A stretch of DNA of 5,717 nucleotides from Bacteroidales bacterium (GTDB lineage: Bacteria > Bacteroidota > Bacteroidia > Bacteroidales > UBA932), in assembly GCA_017478685.1 (NCBI GenBank), contig JAFVDC010000151.1, forward strand, positions 1-5,717. The letters are read 5' to 3'. Positions 1 to 5,717 of this stretch are shown in pieces; the stretch's first letter is position 1; the number at the start of each line of letters is the position of its first letter. A model generated the notes under the pieces. The model did not search any database. It saw nothing but the letters and a program-made list of their open reading frames with translations, and was not told the DNA's origin. A program made the translations under genes and the position numbers.

Positions 1-391
1 CATGGGTGCAAGCCCCGTGCAGTTCTTCAACGCCATCAAGGAGGCCGAAGCCTACAACGGACCTTCCCTCATCATCGCTTACAGCCCTTGTATCAACCAT
101 GGCCTCAAGGCCGGCATGGGCCTGAGCCAGAAGGAAGAGAAGCTGGCCGTGGAATGCGGTTACTGGCACCTCTACCGTTACAACCCTGCACTGGAAGGCA
201 CTGATAAGAACCCGTTCAGCCTTGATTCCAAGGAACCCGACTGGACCAAGTTCCAGGACTTCCTCAAGGGTGAAGTTCGCTTTGCATCCCTTTACAAGAT
301 GTTCCCGGACCAGGCCGATGAACTCCTCCAGAAGACAGAGGAATTCGCAAAGGTCCGCCTGAACACCTACAAACGCCTTGCAGGCAAATAG
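1..391 (+). CDS. nifJ: Pyruvate:ferredoxin (flavodoxin) oxidoreductase, C-terminal fragment (5' end outside window)
   Basis: This is the last 129 residues of a PFOR, the cytoplasmic thiamine-diphosphate and Fe-S enzyme that converts pyruvate plus CoA to acetyl-CoA and CO2 and reduces ferredoxin or flavodoxin. The first visible ATG is an internal methionine: the family is usually about 1,170-1,200 residues, and the fragment opens inside the C-terminal thiamine-diphosphate-binding domain. The stretch GPSLIIAYSPCINHG (visible residues 20-34) is the family hallmark. As I recall the Desulfovibrio africanus structure, the cysteine in this motif (visible residue 30) is the fourth ligand of the cluster nearest the thiamine. 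The tail, including the FxDFLxGEVRF-type stretch and a final helical segment ending KRLAGK, is normal, so the 3' end is intact. The M16 peptidase gene starts 20 nt downstream with no terminator or recognisable promoter between them, so read-through is plausible. Family assignment is firm; substrate specificity for pyruvate over another 2-oxoacid is inferred from motif resemblance. Confidence 0.95.
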   Translation, partial: MGASPVQFFNAIKEAEAYNGPSLIIAYSPCINHGLKAGMGLSQKEEKLAVECGYWHLYRYNPALEGTDKNPFSLDSKEPDWTKFQDFLKGEVRFASLYKMFPDQADELLQKTEEFAKVRLNTYKRLAGK

Positions 392-411
392 TTTCTAAAC
401 CCTATAGAGCA

Positions 412-3276
412 ATGAAAAAGTTAGTTAGTTTAGTTGCTCTGTCCTTTATGGCTCTCTCTCTGCTCGCTCAGGGGCAACCCACCCGCGAGCAGATGGAGGC
501 CATGATTGCACAGATGCCCCAGCTCCCCAATTCTGAAGAGGTCACCATCGGCCATCTTGAGAATGGTCTCACTTACTACATCCGCCACACCGAGCTCCCC
601 AAGGGCCGTGCGGAATTCTATCTTGCTACCAACGTAGGCGCCATCCAGGAGGAATATCCTTCCCAGGACGGCCTTGCACACTTCCTGGAGCACATGTGCT
701 TCAACGGCACTGAGCATTTCCCCGGAAAAGCTATCCTCAACTACCTCCGCTCCATCGGTGCGGAATTCGGCCGCAACATCAACGCCTCCACAGGCTTTGA
801 AGAGACCCAGTACATGCTCAACAACATCCCCGTAGAGCGTGCAAGCGTAGTTGACAGCTGCCTCATGATCCTGGCCGATTACTCACACTATGTCCTCAAC
901 CAGCCCTCCGAGATCGATGCAGAGCGCGGAGTCATCATAGAGGAGCGCCGCCAGCGCCGCAACGCCCAGTGGCGTTCCATGGAGCGCAGCCTCCCCTACT
1001 ACTTCGGTGAAGGCACCCAGCCTGCCATGCACACCCTCATCGGCACCCAGGAACATCTTGAGACCTTTGTTCCGGAATCCCTCAACAGCTTCTACGCAAA
1101 GTGGTATCATCCCGGAAACCAGGCCGTTGTCGTGGTTGGAGACGTTGACGTGGAGCGCACCAAGGCCAAGATCGAGGAAATCTTCGGCGCAATCCCCAAG
1201 AAGGAGAATCCCGCTCCTAAGGGCATCGTGGAAATTGAGAACCACGCTGTTCCCCGCGTTGGTGTAATCACTGACCCCGAAACCACAAGCCCTTCCGTAG
1301 AGCTCATCTGGCACAGCCCCGCAACCCCCGAAGGCATCAACGCCACCGTTTACGGACAGGTCAACGACATCATCAAGAGTGTTGTTGCAATGGTAATGCG
1401 TGAGCGTTTCCAGGACATCACCTCCAAGCCCGGCTCTCCTTATCTTAATGGCGGTTTCTACGTATCAAGCCTCATCTACGAGGACATTGATGCCGTAATG
1501 GGAGATGTCACCCTCAGGGAAGACAACATCCTTGGCGGTCTCAAGGACTTCTACACGGAACTTGTAAGGCTCCAGCGCCACGGTGTCACCGATGCCGAAT
1601 TCGGCCGCGTGAAAACCGAATTCCTCTCCATGCTGGAAACCAGCGTAAACCGCGCCTCTACCCGCAAGAACCCTGAATTCGTCCGCGAAATCCTCCAGAA
1701 CTTCTTTGACAAGGAGCCCATCCTGGAGCCCAAGGACCAGAAGGAACTCACGGAGATGCTCTTCTCCCAGCTCAACGCAGCCGCTGTGAGCCAGGTTGTG
1801 GCCCAGCTCTTCTCCCCGGACAACTTCATCATGATCTACAACGGTCCGGAAAAGGAAGGCATCGCCACCCCTACCGCAGAGGAACTCCTAAAGGTCATCG
1901 CCGATGTCAACGCTTCAGAGGTTGAACCCCTTGAAGGCGAGGAAATCCCCGAGGCCTTCCTTGATCCCGCAAAGCTCAAGGGTTCGGCCGTAAAGAAAAC
2001 CGCAACTTCCATCTACGGTTCCACTAAGTGGACCCTCAAGAACGGCGTGGAGGTTTATGTTTATCCCACAGACCTCACCAAGGACCAGATCCTGTTCAAC
2101 TACTACAAGGACGGCGGTCTCAGCCTTGTTTCCACAGACGACATCGCTTCCTTCGACGACAACATCTTCGGCCTGTTCCAGAGTAACTCCGGTGTATCAT
2201 CCTTCTCCGGTACAATGGTAACCAAGATGCTCACCGGCAAGAACCTTTCCGTAAATCCTTACTTCGACCAGCTGGAGCACGGAATCAACGGCCAGAGCAC
2301 CGTCAAGGACCTTGAGACAGCCCTCCAGATCCTCTACCTCTATGTTACGGATCCCCGCTTCGACCCCGAAGAATGGCAGAACGGCATCGACCAGATCAAT
2401 GCTATCCTCCCCAACCTCGTGAACCAGCCCAACTACAAGCTTCAGTCCGAGCTTTACAAGACCCTCTACGGCGGCAACGCCCGTAAGGCCATGCTCTCCG
2501 CTGAAACTGTACAGCGCGCCAGCCTCCAGGTGGTGGAGAAGAACTGGAAGAAGCTCTTCGCAGACGCTGCAGGCGCCAAGTTCGTGATTGTAGGTGACGT
2601 GAACCCCGAGTCCTTGAAGCCGCTTGTAGAGAAATACATCGGCTCACTGCCTAAGGGAAGGAAAGCCCTGAAATGGGTGGATCCCCGTGAAGACATTGTA
2701 ACCGGCCGTGTCCAGAACGTGTTTGAGGTAGACATGCAGACTCCTAAGAGCACCGTCCTCCAGGTTTACAGCGCAGACTCCGACTTCTCCTATGAGAAAG
2801 ACGCCGCAATGGACGCCATCTCCTATATCATGGACATGCGCTACACGGAAAGTCTCCGTGAAGAAGAAGGCGGCACCTACGGCGCCAGCGCCATGGGCAA
2901 CCTCACCCGCCGTCCCAAGCAGCGCGTTGTTTACCAGGTGTACTTCGACTGCAAACCCGCCCTCTGCGACCGTCTCCGTGAGCTGGCCATCGAAGGCTTC
3001 AAGAAACTGGCCGAAGAAGGCCCCACAGACGAAGAACTGGCAGCCGCCAAGCTCAACCTCCAGAAGAACATCCCCGAAAGCCGTCAGCGCAACAACTGGT
3101 GGCTCAACGGCATTGAGCTTTACATCACCTACGGAGTAGACCGTGACGCCGCCTATGAGGCAGCAGTGAACGCCCTCTCCAAGGAAGCCATCGAGGATCT
3201 TGCCGAAGAAATCCTGTCTCAGGACAACTTCATTGAGCTTGTCATGAAACCCGCCGCCACCGCCGAGGCCGAATAG
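412..3276 (+). CDS. Periplasmic M16 (insulinase/pitrilysin) zinc metallopeptidase, PqqL-like, complete
   Basis: A 954-residue exported zinc protease. Residues 1-19 form a signal peptide (MKK, hydrophobic core, SLLA then Q20). No lipobox cysteine is present, so it is probably a soluble periplasmic protein. The N-terminal catalytic half carries the inverted zinc motif HxxEH at H90-F-L-E93-H94. Its third ligand is predicted as E178, seven residues after E171 in the AERGVIIEE segment, the same spacing as E162/E169 of pitrilysin. A first M16_C domain follows from about residue 205 (YHPGNQAVVVVGDVD). A second, non-catalytic half begins near residue 535 and has its own M16_C domain (FVIVGDVNPE, about 722-731). 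It also holds the R816/Y823 pair in LREEEGGTYG, typical of substrate binding in this family. Length and wording (AHFLEHMCFNGT, DAERGVI-EE, GRNINAST) resemble E. coli PqqL, about 930 residues, by memory. The start is set by the signal peptide; the 20-nt leader has no Shine-Dalgarno sequence. Codons are strongly biased (ATC, AAG, CGC, CTC), suggesting good expression. Its substrate is unknown. Confidence 0.95.
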   Translation: MKKLVSLVALSFMALSLLAQGQPTREQMEAMIAQMPQLPNSEEVTIGHLENGLTYYIRHTELPKGRAEFYLATNVGAIQEEYPSQDGLAHFLEHMCFNGTEHFPGKAILNYLRSIGAEFGRNINASTGFEETQYMLNNIPVERASVVDSCLMILADYSHYVLNQPSEIDAERGVIIEERRQRRNAQWRSMERSLPYYFGEGTQPAMHTLIGTQEHLETFVPESLNSFYAKWYHPGNQAVVVVGDVDVERTKAKIEEIFGAIPKKENPAPKGIVEIENHAVPRVGVITDPETTSPSVELIWHSPATPEGINATVYGQVNDIIKSVVAMVMRERFQDITSKPGSPYLNGGFYVSSLIYEDIDAVMGDVTLREDNILGGLKDFYTELVRLQRHGVTDAEFGRVKTEFLSMLETSVNRASTRKNPEFVREILQNFFDKEPILEPKDQKELTEMLFSQLNAAAVSQVVAQLFSPDNFIMIYNGPEKEGIATPTAEELLKVIADVNASEVEPLEGEEIPEAFLDPAKLKGSAVKKTATSIYGSTKWTLKNGVEVYVYPTDLTKDQILFNYYKDGGLSLVSTDDIASFDDNIFGLFQSNSGVSSFSGTMVTKMLTGKNLSVNPYFDQLEHGINGQSTVKDLETALQILYLYVTDPRFDPEEWQNGIDQINAILPNLVNQPNYKLQSELYKTLYGGNARKAMLSAETVQRASLQVVEKNWKKLFADAAGAKFVIVGDVNPESLKPLVEKYIGSLPKGRKALKWVDPREDIVTGRVQNVFEVDMQTPKSTVLQVYSADSDFSYEKDAAMDAISYIMDMRYTESLREEEGGTYGASAMGNLTRRPKQRVVYQVYFDCKPALCDRLRELAIEGFKKLAEEGPTDEELAAAKLNLQKNIPESRQRNNWWLNGIELYITYGVDRDAAYEAAVNALSKEAIEDLAEEILSQDNFIELVMKPAATAEAE

Positions 3277-3296
3277 TCCCGTGCGCGTGGAGACAA

Positions 3297-3312
3297 ACTG
3301 CTTATTAGCAGT
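3297..3312 (+). other. Small perfect hairpin ahead of the terminator
   Basis: The 6-bp inverted repeat ACTGCT / AGCAGT (3297-3302 and 3307-3312) encloses a TATT loop. It lies between the peptidase stop codon and the strong terminator hairpin. It may add 3'-end stability to the peptidase mRNA, but a 6-bp palindrome can arise by chance and no function is claimed. Confidence 0.3.
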
Positions 3313-3321
3313 ATATTACGC

Positions 3322-3356
3322 AAAAACGTCTACCCTGGATCGGGTAGACGTTTTTT
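3322..3356 (+). terminator. Bidirectional intrinsic terminator between convergent genes
   Basis: A perfect inverted repeat CGTCTACCC (3327-3335) / GGGTAGACG (3342-3350) has the 6-nt loop TGGATC. It is flanked by A5 on the left (3322-3326) and T6 on the right (3351-3356), so the paired stem can extend to 14 bp. Read on the + strand it ends the M16 peptidase transcript 46 nt after its stop. Read on the - strand it supplies a U5 tract and sits 17 nt beyond the stop of the DUF1573 gene. It therefore looks like one element serving two convergent genes. Confidence 0.9.
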
Positions 3357-3372
3357 CATATAGTGTTTATTG

Positions 3373-4536
3373 TCAATCCGTTATCTCCACGGTCACGAAC
3401 AAGTTCACAAGAGGCCGCTGCGGAGAATTGGTTGTAAGGCTAATCATTATTACGTTATCACCGGCCGGAAGAGATTTGGTGTCAAGTTCAAACTGCAGTC
3501 TTCCCTTTCCGCCGGCCTTGATGTCCGGCAGGCTCACTGCCTTAAGGGCCGGAGAGTCGGAATCGGCCTTATGGACATGGAAAGAGGATGCTCCACGGTT
3601 TGCAAGGGGGAATTCGGCCATGAGTCTTGCCCCGGGCTTTACGCTTCCATGAGTGAGAGTGCTGGCATCTAAGGCGGGGATGGCCCCCTTTTCAATGGCC
3701 TCCCTGCTCCAGAGGGCGAAGTTCTCCTGAGTCCAGGCGGCAACCTCCAGGACATCCGAAGCCGCCTCCCCGTTAAGGACCGGAGTGGCGGTGTATACGT
3801 TGAGTCCGTAAACGGAAGGGGCCGAAGATACCGTGAACACTATCTGAGCCGTTTTGCCAGCAGGAATGGGGTTGGGGCTGACACTCACCGAAAGGTTTGG
3901 AGAAACGTCCCTGAAAGACACCGTGAGAGGCTTTTTCCCAAGGTTTGCCACATTTGCGGTTTCCGTAACGGATAGCCCCTGCTTGAGGTTTGCGGTTTTG
4001 AAGCGCCTTGTCTTAAGCCCAAGCTCACCTATTTTACCGGGAGAATAGAGTTCCTTCATGGACATCTTTTTGTCGTGCACCACGCCGCGAAGCCTAAGGA
4101 CAACCGGACGCCTTATGCCGGAGATATACACCGTAAGCGTCTTGTCAAACGCGGTGGGGCCGTCTTCGTTTTTATAAGTGGCCGAAATTGTGGCCGATTT
4201 CCCGGGCTCTATCCTGGATTTAGGGAAATCCACCCCGGTGCAGCCGCAGGATGAAACAACCTCAAAGATGGAAATTGCCTCACTGCCAACATTCTTTAAG
4301 GTAAAGCTGCAGGTGAGCGGACCATCCGACACACTGACGTCTCCAAAGTCGTGTACGGTCTTGTCCCATTCAATCATTGCCTGGGGTTCGGCCTCTACGG
4401 GAAGCGCCTCACCCTCCTCCTCTGGCATGGAAACTGCAGAGACAAACGCGGCTTCCGTATTTGAGGCCGAAGACCTGCCGGACCCGCAGGTGGAAAGGGC
4501 CAGGGCGGAAAATATTGCGACAAACGTGATTTTCAT
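3373..4536 (-). CDS. DUF1573-domain lipoprotein with three tandem beta-sandwich-like domains
   Basis: A 387-residue protein when started at the ATG at 4536. The reading frame is open 12 codons further upstream to an ATG at 4572, but that start would lie inside the promoter. Starting at 4536 gives a proper signal: MKITFVAIFSALALSTC, with a lipobox-like LSTC and a lipidated cysteine at residue 17 (threonine at -1 is unusual). A low-complexity acidic linker reaches about residue 52. Residues about 55-153 form a DUF1573 domain: HDFGDV, FTLKNVGSEAISI, the signature SCGCT (Cys97 and Cys99) and IEPGKSATI. Two later segments, about 165-268 and 285-387, repeat the pattern without cysteines (TANVANLGKKPLTV...IPAGKTAQIVFTV; FPLANRGASSFHV...IKAGGKGRLQFEL), so they look like related Ig/ASPM-like domains. 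DUF1573 has no established function. No acidic surface-export signal follows the cysteine, so a periplasm-facing anchor is more likely. It uses AGG, ATA, AAA and GGG codons more freely than the neighbouring peptidase. Confidence 0.88.
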   Translation of the reverse strand: MKITFVAIFSALALSTCGSGRSSASNTEAAFVSAVSMPEEEGEALPVEAEPQAMIEWDKTVHDFGDVSVSDGPLTCSFTLKNVGSEAISIFEVVSSCGCTGVDFPKSRIEPGKSATISATYKNEDGPTAFDKTLTVYISGIRRPVVLRLRGVVHDKKMSMKELYSPGKIGELGLKTRRFKTANLKQGLSVTETANVANLGKKPLTVSFRDVSPNLSVSVSPNPIPAGKTAQIVFTVSSAPSVYGLNVYTATPVLNGEAASDVLEVAAWTQENFALWSREAIEKGAIPALDASTLTHGSVKPGARLMAEFPLANRGASSFHVHKADSDSPALKAVSLPDIKAGGKGRLQFELDTKSLPAGDNVIMISLTTNSPQRPLVNLFVTVEITD

Positions 4537-4541
4537 ATTCA

Positions 4542-4573
4542 CAAAGTTAACAACAACTGTTTTCAAAATCAAA
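4542..4573 (-). promoter_or_regulatory. Bacteroidota-type promoter for the DUF1573 gene
   Basis: On the - strand, TTTG (4573-4570) is followed by a 20-nt spacer and then TAACTTTG (4549-4542). This fits the Bacteroidota vegetative consensus of a -33 TTTG and a -7 TAnnTTTG separated by about 19-21 nt. The -7 box ends only 5 nt before the ATG at 4536, so the predicted transcript would start at or within a few bases of the start codon. This also argues against translation from the upstream in-frame ATG at 4572. Confidence 0.75.
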
Positions 4574-4590
4574 TTTAATGCCTACCTTTG
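4560..4590 (+). promoter_or_regulatory. Bacteroidota-type promoter for the ferredoxin gene
   Basis: A perfect -7 match TACCTTTG lies at 4583-4590. A weak -33 candidate TTTT lies at 4560-4563, with a 19-nt spacer. Transcription would start near 4594-4597, giving a leader of about 33-36 nt. That leader is strikingly A-rich, has no Shine-Dalgarno sequence and ends in AACAAAAAC before the ATG, the usual form of an efficient Bacteroidota translation start. The element overlaps the upstream half of the divergent DUF1573 promoter by 14 bp. Confidence 0.7.
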
Positions 4591-4629
4591 CCCTCACGAA
4601 AATAATTACCTACAAATAACAACAAAAAC

Positions 4630-4803
4630 ATGGCAAGAAAAATCAATCCCGAACTTTGCGTATCCTGCGGCTCCTGCGCAGAGGTATGCCCCGTAGGCGC
4701 CATCACCGCCGGTGAGGCCGCTTACCAGATCAACGCTGACGAATGCATCGACTGCGGCGCCTGCGAAGGCACCTGCCCCAACGAAGCCATCTCAGAGGCC
4801 TAA
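4630..4803 (+). CDS. 2[4Fe-4S] bacterial-type ferredoxin, complete
   Basis: A 57-residue low-potential electron carrier of the clostridial 2[4Fe-4S] type, cytoplasmic. Two full CxxCxxCxxxCP motifs are present: Cys10, 13, 16, 20 followed by Pro21, and Cys39, 42, 45, 49 followed by Pro50. In the known fold the first three cysteines of each motif bind one cluster and the fourth binds the other. All eight ligands are present and the length matches the family (about 55-60), with no extra domain. The two halves are visibly related (ELCVSCGSCAEVCPVGAI and DECIDCGACEGTCPNEAI), reflecting the ancient internal duplication. It has its own promoter and terminator, so it is a single-gene unit. The natural partner is PFOR, whose 3' end lies at the left edge of the window; that pairing is inferred from biochemistry and proximity. 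The start is decided by the short A-rich leader and by the normal MARKI N-terminus. Confidence 0.97.
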   Translation: MARKINPELCVSCGSCAEVCPVGAITAGEAAYQINADECIDCGACEGTCPNEAISEA

Positions 4804-4819
4804 TCAAAGCTTAAAAGCA

Positions 4820-4858
4820 AAAAATAGAGAGTGACCGCAAAGGCCACTCTCTATTTTT
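4820..4858 (+). terminator. Bidirectional intrinsic terminator after ferredoxin
   Basis: The inverted repeat TAGAGAGTG (4825-4833) / CACTCTCTA (4845-4853) is flanked by an A tract (4819-4824) and T5 (4854-4858), allowing a stem of about 14 bp. The 11-nt loop has an inner CC/GG that could pair further. It ends the ferredoxin transcript 17 nt after its stop. On the - strand the A tract becomes a U tract, 16 nt past the stop of the right-hand repeat protein, so it should serve both convergent genes. Confidence 0.9.
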
Positions 4859-4873
4859 GTATACTCTTGAAGC

Positions 4874-5717
4874 TTACTTTTTGAACTTCATCCTCAGTGA
4901 CGATGTCTTGTCAAGGCCGTCCTTCACAGTAATCAGGAACTCATAGGTAATACCGCTTGATTCCTCGCTCTTGGCATAGATGAGAAGGTTTGACAGGAGT
5001 TCGGAGAAGTCAAGGACTGCTTCTTTCTGGTCCAGAGGATTGGTGCTCCAAAGCTTGATATTGGCGTTGTTTTCCTCATTCAGGACATTGATGCTGCCGT
5101 CTTCTTCCTTAGTTGCACGGACATCGAGCCACTTGTTGAAGCCCTCGGACTCGCTGGAGACAAGAAGTGAAACCGACTTGATAAGCGCAGGAGCGGTTAC
5201 CGTTACGGTTGCGTAATCCTTGTAATTGTCCAGGGGAACCACGGTAGTGGAAACAGTATTGGCCCAGTCGAAGGCAGGAGCGGCCGTGAAGTGGAATTTA
5301 ATGGTCTGGCTCACAGCATCGCCAAGGGCGTCGGTGACACTGATTTCAAAGGCGATGTTGGTGTCGTTCTCAATGTCCTGGCTGTCCGTGAGAATCTCAA
5401 GGAGCTTGAGGAAATTGAGATTGAGGGTGCCTGTATTGCCGCGAAGGGTGGTGCCTGCGCTGGTGCAGATCTGCTTCTCCACGAAATTGGAAGCTACTGT
5501 TGCGTCGTCGATGAGGTCGAAAACAATGTTTCCGCTGGCGCGGTTTTGTGAAACGCCGATATAGGTTTTGGCAAAGACATTCACGTAATCCGGGTTGGTG
5601 GCCACGGACTTGATGGTTAGGACATCAAGGCCTTCCGGGGCCGATACTGTTACAACGGCATCCATGGTGGGCATGAATTCCGCAGTGAACGTGGGATATG
5701 CCTCCCAGGTGATTACG
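4874..5717 (-). CDS. Tandem-repeat, Ig-like envelope protein of unknown function, C-terminal part (5' end outside window)
   Basis: The frame stays open to the right edge, about 14 codons past the methionine at 5674, so no start is visible and that ATG is internal. About 280 residues are seen, ending RMKFKK at a TAA stop. The sequence is rich in Thr, Val, Ser and Asp with alternating hydrophobics, as in beta-sandwich modules, and has one cysteine and no transmembrane helix. It consists of two divergent copies of a module of about 130-145 residues. Each copy has an early Trp, then a (V/T)VTV(S/T)AP strand, then an (N/D)F..LL segment, and ends in an F.I(S/T)V.D.L strand followed by a (I/M)KF strand. 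I do not recognise the family. In this lineage such proteins are usually secreted or lipid-anchored surface proteins, but the signal peptide is out of view and no binding site can be named. It has its own terminator and converges with ferredoxin. Confidence 0.85.
   Translation of the reverse strand, partial: VITWEAYPTFTAEFMPTMDAVVTVSAPEGLDVLTIKSVATNPDYVNVFAKTYIGVSQNRASGNIVFDLIDDATVASNFVEKQICTSAGTTLRGNTGTLNLNFLKLLEILTDSQDIENDTNIAFEISVTDALGDAVSQTIKFHFTAAPAFDWANTVSTTVVPLDNYKDYATVTVTAPALIKSVSLLVSSESEGFNKWLDVRATKEEDGSINVLNEENNANIKLWSTNPLDQKEAVLDFSELLSNLLIYAKSEESSGITYEFLITVKDGLDKTSSLRMKFKK
4877..5716 (-). repeat. Two tandem protein-level repeats inside the right-hand CDS
   Basis: Copy A (about 5716-5288) and copy B (about 5272-4877) align at protein level. 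W..(22-24 residues)..AP opens each copy, with VTVSAP in A and VTVTAP in B. LNFLKLLEIL in A matches LDFSELLSNL in B, and AFEISVTDALGD...IKFHF in A matches YEFLITVKDGLDK...MKFKK in B. The last 46-47 residues match almost without gaps. Copy A is longer in the middle. DNA identity is low, so this is an old duplication. More copies may lie upstream, outside the window. Confidence 0.7.

Noticed and set aside
2..4. ATG at position 2 as a gene start
   Set aside because: It encodes an internal methionine of the PFOR C-terminal domain. The family is about nine times longer than the visible fragment.
883..1314. Open frame of 143 codons on the - strand inside the M16 peptidase gene
   Set aside because: It lies wholly within a strongly supported gene with clear catalytic motifs. 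Its translation has no recognisable domain and it has no promoter of its own. It is a by-product of the biased third-position C of the real gene.
3281..3672. Two + strand open frames running through the terminator and antisense to the DUF1573 3' end
   Set aside because: They cross a strong terminator hairpin, have no promoter or plausible start region, and look like no known protein.
4537..4572. Upstream in-frame ATG (4572) as the start of the DUF1573 protein
   Set aside because: It would put a 12-residue extension ahead of a good signal peptide and place the start codon inside the -33 element of the gene's own promoter.
4178..4696. Open frame of 172 codons on the + strand covering the 5' part of the DUF1573 gene, the promoter region and the start of ferredoxin
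   Set aside because: It runs antisense to the lipoprotein signal and DUF1573 domain, through both promoters, and overlaps ferredoxin in another frame. No family features are visible.
5672..5674. ATG at 5674 as the true start of the right-hand repeat protein
   Set aside because: The frame stays open upstream to the window edge, the upstream residues continue the first repeat (including its Trp), and the ATG is not followed by a signal peptide.

Overview
The window looks like chromosomal DNA of a fairly GC-rich member of the Bacteroidota, most likely Bacteroidales. Four things point there: two intergenic promoters match the Bacteroidota -7 box (TAnnTTTG) instead of a sigma-70 -10 box, start codons follow A-rich leaders with no Shine-Dalgarno sequence, one signal peptide ends in a typical SLLAQ, and the window holds a DUF1573 lipoprotein together with an Ig-like repeat protein. 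The genus cannot be fixed from the sequence alone.

Layout, left to right. (1) 1-391 (+): 3' end of pyruvate:ferredoxin oxidoreductase (PFOR/NifJ). (2) 412-3276 (+): a complete 954-aa periplasmic M16 zinc metallopeptidase of PqqL-like two-half architecture, 20 nt behind PFOR and possibly co-transcribed with it. (3) 3322-3356: a hairpin with A and T tracts on its two flanks, able to end transcription from both sides. (4) 3373-4536 (-): a predicted lipoprotein with one canonical DUF1573 domain and two related-looking C-terminal beta domains. (5) 4542-4590: two divergent, overlapping Bacteroidota-type promoters. (6) 4630-4803 (+): a complete 57-aa 2[4Fe-4S] ferredoxin. (7) 4820-4858: a second bidirectional-looking terminator hairpin. 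(8) 4874-5717 (-): C-terminal part of a large protein with two divergent tandem repeats of about 130-145 residues, running off the right edge.

The clearest functional link is between PFOR and the small ferredoxin. PFOR oxidises pyruvate to acetyl-CoA and CO2 and passes electrons to low-potential carriers of exactly this 2[4Fe-4S] type. They sit about 4.2 kb apart in separate transcription units, so the pairing is inferred. The M16 peptidase, DUF1573 lipoprotein and repeat protein are envelope proteins with no demonstrable connection to that redox pair.

I see no RNA genes, mobile elements, CRISPR arrays or attachment sites, and no gene-free stretch longer than about 100 nt. Nothing here is convincing as a wholly new system. 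The points most worth a second look are the shared divergent promoter region, the near-leaderless start of the DUF1573 gene, the multi-domain DUF1573 protein and the unassigned repeat protein.
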